DNA of 64,000 nucleotides from Ursus arctos. Its lineage: Eukaryota > Chordata > Mammalia > Carnivora > Ursidae. Below, piece after piece: positions 11,201 to 23,086 of the stretch. A program made the translations under genes and the position numbers. Numbering within the stretch: position 1 is the stretch's first letter; the number at the start of each line of letters is the position of its first letter. The notes below the pieces were generated by a model. It had not been told where the DNA came from, ran no database searches, and worked only from the letters and a program-made list of their open reading frames with translations. The DNA is taken from assembly GCF_023065955.2 (NCBI RefSeq), contig NW_026622919.1:818501-882500 (forward strand), written 5' to 3'.

Positions 11201-13533
11201 GATGGAGAAGGTAATGACGGAGGAGAGTCAGGTGTGCCAAAGGAGGTGCGGCCTCAAGAATACAGTGTCCAGGAGGCGACTTCTCATCAGGTCCAGCCTA
11301 CTTTCCTTGTCTTGTTTGCCTTGCGCACCTACTGAGTCCATGACATGTTGGGGGCCCTGTCTTCCCAAAGGGCCAGGAAGCTGAAGTGTGGAAGTGTCCA
11401 GCTGGGTCTCAGCGGTGCTGTGTGAGACCAGTGCCCCCAGACACTGTTATCAGAGCCGGAGTCATGATGCTCTTAGAGGCTGTCCTAGAAATGACTTCCG
11501 ATATTGTTTGCTTATTTCAAAATAATGCATATTTATTGTCCACAATTTAGAAAACAGATATGCAAATTAGAGGAAAATTAATACCGTCAGAATTCCAACC
11601 CTCAGAGAGAGTGCTGTCACTATTTGGCATGTACTGTTGTCGTCTTTTTTCTGTGGATAGTTAGAATTTTTTGTTTAAAAATTTCTTTTACAGTTAGTGT
11701 CTGTTTGTTAGTGTTGAGTAAGAACAACAGCTGCAGGTCAGGCAGGAAGGGGAGAGCCTAGGCACTGACATCCCCTGCGGCCAGCACGGTCCTTAGCCCT
11801 TCTGGGATGGGGTCTAGGTGAGGTGGACCCTATCATCTCCCCTAGGCAGGCCCAGGGCATGGCAGAGGCCCAGCGTCCCCTCCTTTCCCTCATGGCCAGG
11901 TCATCCCCCCTAAATCCAGAGTCCGTGACTTCCCCAGAAGCCCCAGGGGTGTGTGCAGGAAATGGTCCCTGAGCAGGACAGGGGCGAATGTGTGCTGGGG
12001 CCCCAGAGCCCTTCCCCTGAACGGGCCTGGGGGTCTCGATACCATGTACGTGTCCTTGCATTATAGCTGGACACGTCTGCAGACAACCTGGCACCGTTTG
12101 AAGATGGGTTTCCAGGCATCTGGGGACCACGGCAAGGGCAGAGGCTGCCCCGTGGAGGCAGCAGAGACCCCCCCCCCCGGCCCGGGGAAGGGTCTTGACA
12201 CAGCTGCGGGCAGCCGTGGGCAGGGTGTGGGTGGGGTGGCATCGGCTGGGGACGGGCCTGAGCCGGGAGGTCAGACCTTCGGAAACGCTGCTCCCCAGTC
12301 AGTGACCAGGGCGGGGTCCGCAGGCAGCAGGGCGCCCCTCACGCGTGTCGGTCCGGGGGAGACCAGTTTTGGCCCCGCAGCCACACGGCCCTCCTGGGCT
12401 CGCAGAGCGTCGTGTGTCATAGAGTCCTCTGTGCGGCGGACTCAGTGTGCTTCCCTCAAGTGCGGCCACACGGGCTTTTCTCTTCCAGGCGGTAAGCAAC
12501 TGCGGCCGCACGACTGCAAATGTCCTTTGTCGTGTCCTGGCTGAAGGCCGCCTCCTGCTGGTTTCAGGAGTGCTGGTTTCAGATCACCTTCCTCCCGAGT
12601 TCTCGCTGAGAAATGCCCGCCTCGGCGTGTGGGGTGTGGCTGTGGGCGCGCCCCCTTCTCTCGGGGGCGCCCAGAATACTCCAGGCGGAGGAGGCAGGCA
12701 GGGGGCGGAGGGCCGAGCAGCTTCGTGTGAGAAGGAGGAAGACCGGTGCGCAGGGCAAGTGTGGGGGCGGAAGGGGCTTGTCTCCTGTGTCCACTGTCCC
12801 TGGACGTTGGTCGCCAGCCTCGGCTTCCTGCTCCTGCTGGTGGCACAAACCTCAGGGTTGTCACCCCGGGGAAGACGCGGCTGTTATCTCCCCCAAACCC
12901 AGTGTGTCCTGGCGGTGTTGGGAGGGTCCCCCGCCACACTGGGCCCACAGCACTCTGCCTGCTTCCTGTGCCAGCTCTTTCCAGAGACTCTGGAAGTCTG
13001 GGTGCCTTCGGGATTGGGGCGGCAGGCTCCCGTACTGGAAGATTCCAGAGGACAGGGGCAGCACCAGACAGCCGGTTCACATTCCCTCTGCTCTCCCCTC
13101 TTGGGTAGATTCTGCGGATAGATTCGCACTTCCAGGCCTCTTTGTCCCCCCACCACAGCCTGCGGAAGCCGTGACTGGCAGTGGGGCTGCCCTGGGGCCC
13201 CTCAGGTCACAGACTGCCCGGCCCTCCCTGCCAGGCCACCGTAGCCAGGGTGTCAGGGCTCATGCTTCCGGGCTGCATGGATTCGAGGGAGGGTCCCCAT
13301 TCTAAAGGTCTGAGCAGTGCTGATCTGGACAAGCCTCCTCCTCTGCCCCCCCTCCCGGAATGGGTGTGGGGACGTTAGCCACGGACCCCTTTACTTAAAT
13401 GCACCCAACATAAAAGACCCTTCTGGTCCATCTTCTTCTCTCCCATCATCCAGTGAAAGTGGCATCTCCTTAAAAACACATATTGGATGAAGCTAAGGAG
13501 GGAAAATACCAAGGATTATGATTCGGGTGAATC

Positions 13534-13660
13534 AGGGGCACCCGGCTGGCTCAGTCAGAAGAGCATGTGACTCTTGATCTCGGGGTCATGAGTTCAAGCC
13601 CCACGTTGGGTGTAGGGATTACTTAAATAAATGAATAAATAAAAACTTTTTAAAAATTCT
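13534..13660 (+). mobile_element. SINEC, short form
   Basis: Head gggcacccggctggctcagt and B-box region gagttcaagcccc run directly into an A-rich tail without the CT-rich tract. Confidence 0.9.
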
Positions 13661-16539
13661 GGAGTGGCGTTACACTGGCCTACCCTAGCGGCTGGCCAAC
13701 GGGCCTCCAGGAAACCGGCTTATCACCGTCTGTCTTCCGTGCTCAACGAATAACATCCTTTCTGGTTAAAGACAGCTTTACTTCAGTTTACTTGCTGATG
13801 TTGAAGTAAGAGCAAGCAGACCAGGGCCAGGGCCACAGCCACTCAGCAGCTTCTGGTGAGGACCCCGTGAGCAGGCCGCGAGCCTCCCTGCTGCTGGGGA
13901 GAAGGCCACCAAACCCTTGGGGGTGGCCCTCCGGGCAATCCCACTGCCCTCATGGCCACCACGGACCCTGCAGCTGGACCTGCTGGGGGCGCCATCAGGG
14001 GACACCGCCGGGCACACAAAGGGAGCACGGCATCCCCTTCTTTGCGCCAGTGGTCAGAACCCAGCTCCGGTGGGTGGGCTCCTGGGGTCCTGTCGCAGGG
14101 TGAGCTCCGCTGGGCCACCAGGGGGACACGCAGCAACACGTTCACTTCTTGCCCAGCGGAGACCCGCACGCAGAGGAGGCCGGAGGTGGGTGTGACACAA
14201 ACCCATACACGTCTGGGTAGTGACAATAAGACAGTGGAAACTTGGCCTGGGGATCCCAGAGGGCACAGATTTCCAGGCCCAGGACGCGGCTGATTGTGCC
14301 AATGGCGCCCCCTGGTGGTCATTTCGGGCTGGGTGGCCTCCCCAAACCGTCCACCTCCTGCAAAGGAGGGCCAGCCACACGCTCAGTCCAGTCTCCCACC
14401 AGCAGCCTGTCCTCGGAAACGACCTGGGAACGCTCAGCTCTGCAGTCTGCTCTGGCCTCCCTTTCCTGACCTGTGAAGTCAGGACATTTTACGTGGGGTC
14501 CTGACAGCTCTTGGGGTCCAGGGTCCTCTCTGGCAGAGACTCTGGCTGCTCTGCTTCCCTGCTCCAGCCCTGGAGACCCGCTGTGAGTGTGCACTTCTGA
14601 GCGTGTGAGCGCCTGCAAGTGTGGGCAGTGTGTGGCGTGGGTGTGCGGTGTCTGAGTGTGTGCACGTCCTGAGGGCCCCTCGGAGCAGGTGGCTTGGCGT
14701 CTGGGTCCCATCCCTGCCAGGCCATGTGTGGGGAAGGCCTGACCCCAAAGACAGAGCCACAGAGTTAGAGGGCTGAGACCCAGATGCTGGCAAAAGTCTC
14801 CTTTGGGGGCGGATGCCACAGGACACTGACCCTTTCTGCTCGTCTGTTTTCCATGGCTTCTGAAATGAGCGTGAACTACCAACGCAACCAAACAGCCATA
14901 AGGTTCTCATGCTGCCCACAGTCCAGGCTGGGCGGAGCCGCAGAGAAGCTTGGAAAACAGCCAAGGAGGAGACTGGTGCAACCCTCCCTTGCAGACAGAA
15001 AACCCAGGCCAGGGTGCCTGGCACCAGGGCCGACATGGGCCCAACCCCTGTGCTGTCGTCATGGATGTTGACAAAGTCGACCTTTCCTTGCTCCATTTCA
15101 CCTGTGACAACCTGGATTTTGTCCAGTAAAGAGCCGCGTGGACTCCTACAGCACCCCCTGTGGCCCTGTGCACAGGGGACACTGTCTGGGACTCCAAGTC
15201 GCCCCAAGCCGGTCTTTCTCACAAAGCTCCAGGGAAGGTCACACTGTCCAGCACGCGCCTGGGCAGACAGCCGAGCACATACAAAGGCGTGTTCGTCCCC
15301 AAGACAGGGTGAGGCCAGTGCCCCTGTCAAGTGTCTCGGGCCTCTAACAGCCAAGCTGCCGGGCCCAGGGCCCTGAGAGCTGTGTGTGCCCCCTTGCTGG
15401 GCCCCAACCCCAGTGAAATCCCCTGAGGACTGGTCAAGCACAGGGCCCTGCGTCCCCTGCCAAAGGTCACCCTTGTCTGCAGAACTTCCGTGCGGGCAGT
15501 TCCGGCCTGACGTGGACTGTCTGGAGCTCTGGCATCTCGTCCTGAAAACCGCGCTCCGTCGGGCCCACTGGAGAGAGGCCCTGGGAAGTGGGCAGTGCTC
15601 CTGTCGCCATGAAAGGATTTGACCCCAAGGTCATGCTGGCACAGCTTAAAACACCAACTCCTTAATGTCCAAGGCTTTCGAAAATGCTGGGTAGCATGGG
15701 AAAGTGACGCGCTGTCCGTGCGGCCAGGGTGGGGCCTGCTCGTGCAGGAGGGGCCACGCCACGTGGCGGACACCCCGTCGGGGCCCTTGCTTAAAGCCAC
15801 GCCCCGCGCTCCCGTGTGGAAAGCCCGACTCTCGAAGTGTGACTGTGAGGACGTTTGGGAGAGCCACACCCAGGCGGTAACGGACTGAGAGGTCTGGAGG
15901 CCTTTGCGCCGTGGCGTGCGGAGCAGGACAGACGTTCTAGGAAACGTCAGCCGGGTTCTAACGGTTTCGTCATCAGGAAGACTTGTGAGAGAAATGCTGT
16001 TAGTGTCGTGCATATCAATCAGGCAACTCGGTCTCCCACACGCGGGGGGCCTGCGGGCGAAGGAGGTCATGAGCTCACTCGCTAAGTGAAACCAGCCATT
16101 TCCCGTCCCGGGCCCCAGACCTTGCTTCCTCACGGCTGCAGGGAGGACATGGAAGAGGCTGGGGGCTGAAAGTGGGTGAGCGGTGACTGGGCCAGTCCAT
16201 ACTGTCGTTGTAGCTAAAACCTGTCCGTAATAAACGCTGCTTGGACATCAGCCTCTCTGAGGCCTCTGCCTTACCGCCGGTGGCCCTGGGGCGAGGACGG
16301 TGAAGCCTCCACGTCACAGTTGCAGGGAACCGTTCCGAGTCACCTGGCCTCTTCCCGGTGGGCCTGGAGGACCGAGGTCAGGATCCCATGGACACTGGAG
16401 GGCACGTGTGTGACCCCAGCCAGAGCTGGGCACAGGGGCAGAGGGATCACCCCTAGCACCCCTCGGAGCTGGCACAGAGGATGGGAGAGCGGACCGTGCT
16501 GAAGGTCAAAGTCAAGGGCAGCTGCCCGTCAGCCCGATG

Positions 16540-17130
16540 GACTTTCTTTACGGACACAGTCCTGTGGCATTTAATGCGTTCACAGCACTGCGTCAGCCTC
16601 ACCTCTGTCTGATCCTGGGCCTTTCATCCCCCAAAGGAAACCCTGCGGCATCAGTGTCACGCCCTCCCCTCTCCCAGCCCCCTCAGCCACGAGTCTCCTT
16701 TCTTCCTCCGTGGATTTGCCTGTTGTGGTATTTAGTGTAAATGGAACCCACCTGTACAGCCTTCGTGGCCTGCGCTCACTCAGCACGAGGTCACGCGCCG
16801 CATCCACGCGGAAGCCGGTGTTGGCGCTTCACTCCTGTCTGGGGCTGAAGGACAGTCCATCGTACGGATGACCACGTGTATCCGCTTGTTGGCTGGTAGA
16901 CACTGATTGACCTTTCGGTGGAATGATGAACGATGCTGCTGTGAACGTTCTTGTACGGATTTTTGTTTGGGTGAATCCGGGGTGGGACGGCTGGATCGGA
17001 CACGCGGTGCTTCTGTGTCTAACCTTCCCAGGAACCGCCGCACGGCCGGCCGCAGGGCTGCTCCGTCTTACACCCCCACCGGCGTGCCCGCGGTTCCGCC
17101 TCCCGGCCTTTGCTCAGCACACATTCCCTC
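16540..17130 (-). mobile_element. Ancient L1 fragment, CpG-rich
   Basis: Degenerate copies of well-known old L1 phrases are seen (tagtgtaaatggaaccca, gtccatcgtacggatgacca, gaacgatgctgctgtgaacg, cacccccaccggcgtgcccg), in the order expected for an old mammalian L1 read on the minus strand. Many positions are unusually G/C for L1. Confidence 0.6.
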
Positions 17131-20100
17131 GGGGGTCCGAGGCTCCGCTGGAGCCGGGAGAAGAGCACGCGGGGGGCGGGCGCCGAGGGGGAATCGGGGG
17201 TCAGAGAGGCCACGAGCACCGGCAGAACACACCAGCCAAGGCCAAGCAGTCGGGCGTCTGGTTTGAGAGACGGAAGGGTGTGGGGGGAGCGGGTCCACGG
17301 ATCAGGACCTGGTGCAGGTGACCACGGCGCCGTCCACGTCGGCTTGCACACGCACACTTCAGAATGGCGGATGCTATTTCCCAGCCTGCTCTCTTCGCTG
17401 AGTGGGATCGTGGTGAGTGCGACATGCCGCGTCTCCACTGATGCTGCAGGCGGTTGTTCCAGAACCTTCCGTTTCTGGTGCCGCGTGGGTGCTTCGCGTC
17501 TCCCAGGCGCTCTGCCGATGACGCACCGAGGAGACACCGTCACAGTTCAAGGGGACGGGTTGCTTGGTGCCCACTGTTTTACTATCAGCTACTTCCCTCC
17601 ACCTCAAGGCTGGGTTTCTGGGTATAAGGAAGAACATTTCCATTTATTTCACTTGTACTGTCAGTTGACCGATGTGGTCTATATTTTTTGAAGAATAAAA
17701 GTGTTGGTTTGCTAACCAACAGTGAGCTTTAGGAAGGTCCAGATGCGGGTTCAGGCGAGGTGGGGTGGAGAGCGCGACCAAGCAACAAGGGGGTGGCCAG
17801 GGCAGCGCAGGCCGGCCCCAGGGATCTCATGAGCCGTTTGTGGAGGGGACCAAGGGGACCTCACCCTGACTGGCCGGTAGGTGGGGGCCGGACCCTCCAG
17901 CTCCAGGTCCCTGGCAGGAGGCCTCAGGCCTCAGGCTCTCGTATCTTCCATCCTTCCAATCCGTGGGCCCCAGAAGTAAAATAGAAACCCGGATGCCACT
18001 TCCCGCTACAAGGAAACACGAGATCAGGAAGTCAGCTCTCATGAAAGAAAAATGATATAAGCATCCTTCGGGAACCACACGCTCGTGCTGTGACGCTGCA
18101 TGTGTCTGGGTGGTGACCGAGGAGCTCTGGTCGCCAGCGAGCCCTTGAAGCTGGGGCCCCTCTCCCCCTCCGTCTCCAGGCATCCGTGGCGGCCTGCAGA
18201 GCCGGTCGTACCGCCCGAAATAGAAATCTCTGACATTTCTGTGGCTGCCAGGTGTGCAAGGTGTGGGCAGGTGGGAGGTGGGTTCGCTCTCGCCGGGCTG
18301 TCTAGCTCGCACGTCTCCCACCAGCATGAGCAGGGCACCGCTGCGTCCCCTCAGCAGGGGCTCATTTTAAAAATAAGTTATTCTGACAGTTTGTATACTA
18401 AACCTGTCACAGAGTTTATTTCTAGTTTGGCGTCAGGAAAGCAGTGATTGCCCCGTGGTTCCAGTGTGTGAGTGTGTGGGTGTCCACTGGTGAGCACATG
18501 TGAACCCACGTCTGTGAATGGGCACGTGCGTGTCACAGGTGTGCGGCTGTGTGCACGGGTGTGCACGGGGAGGGGGCACTGAGCACGTGGTGCTGGGGGG
18601 ACGCTGTGTCGTCCAGGGCACGTGCCTCCTCGCGGCCGTGCCGGCCATCAGCTCGGCTTCCCCTCCGTGCCAGCAGCAGCTCTGGACCAGGGTCTGAGGA
18701 GCCAGCTGCCCCAGCCCACCCCAGGGGGTCTGTGCCGCCCCCCGCCCACCCTTCCCACCGTCTTCTGAGGTCAGAGCTGTCCTCGGTCAGCAGGCTTGTG
18801 CCTTTGGGATATTCTGCCCTTTCACGTCTCATTCAGAGCCCCTTCCCGCTGGTGGATGGGCATCCCACCCCAGGGACGGCCACGCTCGCACACGCCTCCC
18901 CATACTCACAGGCGCACACCTGCTCACACCCACACAACCGAGATGCCCAAAGGTCAGAGAGCTTCACCCAGAAGATGTCACACACCCCCGCTCTGGTCTG
19001 AGGGTTCCTCGCAGCTTCCAGTCTTCTGGCCCCTCTCACCTGACCAACTTTGCCCGGAGGGGGCCCTGCCTCACCCCCTCAAATGGGCCTGGGGACGGTG
19101 CAGCGGGAAGTTCTATGGGCCCCCAAGGATCAAGCCCACTTTTTTGTCCTTCAAACATCTTGGCTGCTCCAGACCCTTTGCTCTTTCATATGAATTTTTA
19201 GAACCAATTTTTCTAATCTTATAAAAAGCTCTAAGAATGACCTTGAATTCTATTAATTTCGGGACAATGGGTGTTTTTGGGTCCCGCCTTCACAAAGAGG
19301 GCTGGGAAATGCAGTCGCCCAGTGGTGTCCACGCAGAGGCCACGCACGCTGCGGCCCAGCTGGATGGCTCTGCCTAGCAAAGCTGCACCCAGTAGACTGA
19401 CGGATGTGGGTGGGCCGTGGCTCCAGGACATGGCCCACGTGGCTGTTTGACTTCACGCCAAGGAGGCTTCATGGGGACAAACAGCTGCAGGCTGACACGC
19501 AGAGGCTCAGAACTTTGCCTGTCCCTGGTGCACACGACCCTGCGTGTAACAGAGCCCACGAGAGCCCCATGTGGCCAGAGCCTGGGGAGGGGAGAGCTGG
19601 CAGCTCACGGGAACCAGGTAGGTAAGGAACAGACCTGGAGCCGAGGGAGGGAGACCGGCAGCACGTTCCCGGGGCGCAGAGGGCACTCCCCTGGCCGCCG
19701 GGAGCAACGTCAAGGACGAGCCTGTCACCAGCACGGTGCACCCCTTGGACGAGGCGGTCAATTGCGCCACTTGGGCTTTTGTCCGGAAGCCGCACTCGTG
19801 ACCTGGAAAACAAGGAACCAGCATGTCTAGCATGCTAACTTGTGGTGACCAAGGCGGGAAATAGGCCCAAGGCCCGCTCAGCCCACGAGAGCGGGTGCGC
19901 CCCACCTTTGCCGGGCCTCTCCAGGAGAGCGGGCGCGAGCTCAGCTCTCCACGCGGGTTCACGGGCTGCCTTTGTCAACAATGGTGGGGGGAGTGGACCA
20001 GAACACATTTTTCTTTGATTTTCTTTGCATAAAGAAGGTCTGAAAGGACCCTGAAGAACATGGCGGAAGAACGTGGCCGCATTCCTTGTCACTCCCTGCC

Positions 20101-21184
20101 TTGTGTAGACGGCTTAATCACCGGTCCAAACCCCAATCCGGAATGAATACAAGTCTCCTCTGGGCTCCCTAAAGTAACGTAAGCAAGTGGCCCAGGGCCC
20201 CTGAGGCCCCAGAGTCCCCGTAAGATGGGCTGGGTCCCCCCATCCTGGGGGGACAGTCAGGAGGGCTGGGCGAGCCTGGGCCTTGTGTGAAGCAGGGCGG
20301 CCAGGAGAAGGCAGGGGTCCTGGGGGAAAGCAAAGAGGTCCTTTCCCGAGGGGGTTTTGTCAACCCTAAAAATAAAATAGCCAGTTATTTTACCAGCAAA
20401 ACAGGTTTCCGCAGGGACATTAGAGGAAGTGCACTTGGGGCCGGGCATAATAACGGGCTTAGGCAAGTCGGAAGAGAAGGGGAAGGTTCGCTTGATGAGG
20501 GTGTAGGAGGAAACTGGGAAGGCTCGTTTGCTGGAGGAGATGAAGGGCTGGCTGCGGGCAGCGGTCAGTGCGTGGCTGCTGGGGGGGATGGGCAACGCTC
20601 CTCCTTCCCTTTAAAAGTGGGAGAGGAAATTCCTATGTGAGAATGTCCTCCTTCCTCCTGTTGGTTGGGGGCCGCAGCGAGGGTCTGTCCTCTGTGTGAG
20701 GGTCTTCTCCACAGCTGCCCCGCTCCGTGGCCAACGTGGGAGCTTCGCCGGTTCTCCCGTCCTCACCTGGCCACTGGCAGTGGTGACCGTCACCGAACAG
20801 GCAGGCCGTTGAGAGTCTGAGGTGAGGCCCGTCCCCAAAGTCGTTCAGGCAAAGATTACACAAGGGAAGGAATAGACAGACAAGGTTCCGTTGGTCCCTC
20901 TTAGGAGCACAAAGCACCCATGTACGCCTGCTGCAGGAGACGGGGTGTTCCCAGGCAGAGCCCTAGCCGGCCCTACAGACAGGTGACAGGGCCCTGGCAG
21001 AAGTGATGGGGCCTTGCAGCCGAGGCAGGTGAGCCCAAGTGGGGGTTCCCCACAGCAGCTGCGGGGGCCACAGCGGACATGGTGCTGTCGCCCGATGGAG
21101 GGGTCTCAGTCGGCCTCCCTGATTCCATCAGAGTCCCAGTAACCATGTGGAGCAAGGTCCCCCCGTAGAGGCTGTGACTATAGT

Positions 21185-21445
21185 TCCCCTTCTCTGAGCA
21201 GAGCCCCCGTCCCCAGCTCCCCTTCTCTGATCAGAGCCCCCGTCCCCAGCTCCTCTTCTCTGATCAGAGCCCCCGTCCCCAGCCCCTCTTCTCTGAGCAG
21301 AGCCCCCGTCCCCGGCTCCCCTTCTCTGATCAGAGCCCCCATTCCCAGCCCCTCTTCTCTGATCAGAGCCCCCGTCCCCAGCCCCTCTTCTTTGAGCAGA
21401 GTCCCCAACCCCGGCTCCCCCTCTCTGAGCAGAGCCCTCGTCCCC
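21185..21445. repeat. 33-bp VNTR (about 8 units)
   Basis: The unit is cagagcccccgtccccagc followed by tccccttctctgat, with alternating gatcagag and gagcagag forms. On the minus strand it yields an 11-residue periodic frame (GDGGSDQRRGA type), which I regard as a by-product. Confidence 0.9.
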
Positions 21446-22887
21446 TGCTGGTTTGGCTGTAGAATGAACACAGAGCCCGCCACAGCCATCACAGGGAGCC
21501 CACCCGCTGCCACCACGATCCTGCCACTTGCTGCTTATGCGGGCCTCCATGTGCACACGTCTTCCAGGGCAGAGCATGGCAGCAGCCAGCAGAGGCCCAC
21601 CAGTGCCTTCATCCTCTTGCAATGTGGCTCTGCTCAGTGCAAGCTGGCCCCCAGGCCCAACACTCCCAAGCCTGAGACTCAGACCTGCCAACAAGGGGCC
21701 ATGTGCAAAATGAGCTCCTGAGGGCCTGCCTTGATGGGCAGGGGCCTCCCCTGACCACCTGGTCCCTGTCTCAGCCCTTGGCCTCACACCCAGCAAGCAA
21801 GGATGTTTCCAGCTCTTTCTGATTTAAGGATTGAGGGTCACAGACGTCCTGACGGACAGCCAGCCAGCCATTGGACCAACCCTGAGCTCCCAGAAATCTG
21901 GGTGCCATTGGGGGCTTCGTGATGGGCCCACAGTCCAGAAGGGACAGCAGGAAGCAGATGGCTGGGCTGACTCTGTCCTCTGGGCACCATTGCCGAGGTT
22001 TCACTCCCTTGGAACCTGCAAGGGAAGGCCTGGCCTGGGAAAGGACAGGAGCACTGACCTCCCTCCCACCACTACCCCATTGCCCCCTGACTATCTCGTC
22101 CACCTCCCAGAGGCGTCTCAGGGTGTGTGGGGCAGAAGGCTGGGCTACCTGTGGGCCGGCCGCTCTGTCCAAGCTCCGCCCGTCTCCAGCTTGGCTTCCA
22201 GAAGGGACAACCCCCCACCCAGGACCCTCACCCCCCCACCCCACATGCCAGCCAGGAGTGAGCAAGAGTGGAGATTCCCTCATCCGAGGTGACTCCTCGC
22301 CCCTGGCCAGGCGTCTCCCTCAGGAGCAAAGGTCCACCCATCCCTCTAGCCTTTGAATCTTGTCAAACGCCCCGTCAGGTGAACCAGCTAGGTGCGGGAC
22401 CCCTACGGCTTGCAAAGCGCTCAGAAAATCCAGCGGCAAAACAGGAGCTAAGTGGCAGACACTCCGCAGGGAAAGGGAAGGAAGGAGACGCACATTAAGG
22501 TTCTATCTTAATATAAAGTAGAGATATAAATTCTGGGTCAGCCTGCACGCCTCCAGAAAGGCACATGTTCTAGATCCTGGGGTTCGGTGTCACGGGCACG
22601 GCCAAGCATCGCCGGCGGGGGCCCCGCGTGGCCTCGGACCAGACTCCGAGCTGGCAGGCTCAAAGCCGTCACGTGGTGAACACACTCAAATACCTTCTAA
22701 ATATCATCGATTGGACTTTGTTAGAAGGGTATGTGCTAGAGGTGTAGAAACAGCAATATATAAAATCCAGGTAACCATGTAATGAGATCGATTTCCTTAT
22801 AATTATACGGAGGATGTCTTCTCTGGCTAAAACAATAAATCACACAAAGAAAAATCTGCTATGCACCATCTCTAAGAAGCACATTTA

Positions 22888-23086
22888 GGGGCCCCTGGGT
22901 GGCACAGCGGTTAAACGTCTGCCTCCGGCTCAGGGCGTGATCCCGGCGTTATGGGATCGAGCCCCACATCAGGCTCCTCCACTAGGAGCCTGCTTCTTCC
23001 TCTCCCACTCCCCCTGCTGTGTTCCCTCTCTCGCTGGCTGTCTCTATCTCTGTCGAATAAATAAATAAAATCTTAAAAAAAAAAAA
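22888..23086 (+). mobile_element. SINEC1, bear/pinniped-type
   Basis: Head with cacagcggttaaacgtctgcc, body gatcgagccccacatcaggc, tail ctcgctggctgtctctatct and poly(A). Flanked by near-identical 14-bp repeats (aagaagcacattta / aagaagcccattta). Confidence 0.95.

Larger units (their letters stand above)
10606..22880. other. Gene-poor stretch between TEX19 and the SECTM1 island
   Basis: No protein family recognised despite many GC-driven open frames on both strands, the longest 320 codons. Apart from the repeats listed separately there is an isolated AATAAA at 16231-16236 and GT-rich degenerate sequence at 18460-18570. Locally CpG-rich patches at 12.2-12.7 and 15.5-17.3 kb lack splice-consistent exons. 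Confidence 0.55.

Noticed and set aside
12442..13305. Several overlapping long frames on both strands (up to 230 codons)
   Set aside because: Equal-length frames occur in several frames of both strands, as expected from GC content. No motif or family was recognised.
14479..15441. 320-codon minus-strand frame
   Set aside because: Low-complexity composition, no recognisable domain, and competing + strand frames over the same bases.
15327..16133. 268-codon minus-strand frame
   Set aside because: No domain, and CpG-rich sequence depleted of stops by composition. It runs up to the AATAAA-bearing stretch at 16.2 kb without gene structure.
21128..21796. 222-codon minus-strand frame with 11-residue repeats
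   Set aside because: It derives from the 33-bp VNTR. The flanks show no protein similarity and no splice or promoter context.
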